From NCBI GenBank assembly GCA_026770025.1, contig JAMXDE010000012.1, positions 124,001-188,000 of the forward strand: a DNA stretch of 64,000 bases, in the 5' to 3' direction. Positions 63,629 to 64,000 of the stretch are shown here, one piece after another. The notes under the pieces are model-generated. The model worked only from the letters and a program-made list of their open reading frames with translations. It made no database searches and was not told the DNA's origin. Both the position numbers and the translations under genes were made by a program. Each line of letters starts with the position of its first letter. Position 1 is the first letter of the stretch. The DNA comes from Craspedostauros australis. Lineage: Eukaryota; Bacillariophyta; Bacillariophyceae; Mastogloiales; Achnanthaceae.

Positions 63629-64000
63629 GGTCGTTCGTCTCCTTATGACACGAACGCGTAGCTGCTGTTACCTTTGTCGGTGTACTAGTCGGTGTACTAG
63701 TCAGTGTACTAGTCAGTGCGGTTGTCGTTGTAGCGGTAGGTCCACAAGAAGGCGCCAGTGTACCCGTAAGCGAAGGCGCAGGCGGACGCGTAGACGGTGT
63801 CGATGTCGAAAGCCGACGCTGGCGTCACACGAGGTGATCGACTCGGGACGAATGCTCTGATGAATGAGCAAGCACTGCCTTGTCCTGACAGCAATCGAGT
63901 CTTGGGCTTCGATACTGGCCCTGCTCTTTGAAGCGTTGTCGTCCCTTCGGTCTGACGGTGGTTGTGGCAAGAACGAGGACTCTGCCGGCGTTGCAGACGA
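63629..64000. other. 5' flank of the HMG-box gene
   Basis: It contains three copies of GTGTACTAGTC (63679-63714), an 11-13 bp tandem repeat about 50 bp upstream of the start codon. No other gene can be recognised before the window ends. Confidence 0.5.
63676..63716. repeat. Tandem repeat with GTGTACTAGTC core
   Basis: Three near-identical copies of a 13-bp unit (TCGGTGTACTAG, TCAGTGTACTAG) lie close to the HMG-box start. The core TGTACTAGT is nearly palindromic. Confidence 0.8.

Overview
The window looks like nuclear DNA of a photosynthetic stramenopile, most probably a diatom. The basis is: spliceosomal introns mostly of about 250-380 bp with GTAAGT/GTACGT/GTATGT donors; eukaryote-only genes (KNL1, condensin II subunit D3, coronin, RPA49, NOSIP, ribosomal eL22, four-repeat MYB); and three predicted plastid proteins whose N-termini combine a signal peptide with an ASAFAP-like aromatic cleavage motif (AFS, SFASP, QAW), as in algae with secondary red plastids. 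A single-frame Ty1/copia gag-pol element fits too. Species cannot be told from the sequence alone.

Layout. 1-7830: a nearly complete, recently inserted Ty1/copia LTR retrotransposon on the minus strand, its 3' LTR cut by the window edge. 7831-16345: a long disordered Arg/Ser-rich protein gene, then a two-exon plastid/thylakoid protein gene. 16346-26018: ribosomal eL22, with an intron directly after ATG; the kinetochore scaffold KNL1/Spc105; and, divergent from it, a plastid sirohydrochlorin ferrochelatase (CbiX) gene. 26105-31517: condensin-II subunit D3, convergent with the ferrochelatase gene with only 86 bp between stops. 32724-42640: four plus-strand genes, namely coronin (long first intron), a plastid-targeted TPR + tubulin-tyrosine-ligase-like enzyme, a PLP group II amino-acid decarboxylase and the Pol I subunit RPA49. 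43690-50565: a three-exon 4R-MYB gene, NOSIP and, divergent from NOSIP, a UBL-CHORD gene. 51835-56569: a tandem pair of related secreted proteins with Lys-rich N-terminal exons, RXL motifs and GPI-like C-termini. This pair is the best candidate here for an undescribed diatom-specific system (cell wall or surface). 57241-63628: a small acidic protein with a GCR1_C-like DNA-binding domain, a 2.9 kb gene-poor stretch and a glutamine-rich HMG-box gene.

The genes are mostly unrelated in function and each appears to be its own transcription unit. Recurrent structure lies in divergent promoters (KNL1/ferrochelatase, D3/coronin, NOSIP/CHORD), triplet and hexamer repeats in 5' flanks, and a dispersed degenerate TACTC/GAGTA pentamer repeat in intergenic and intronic DNA. 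Reading frames and splice sites were worked out by eye. Where a long open frame begins with a non-ATG codon, the first in-frame ATG was taken as the start.
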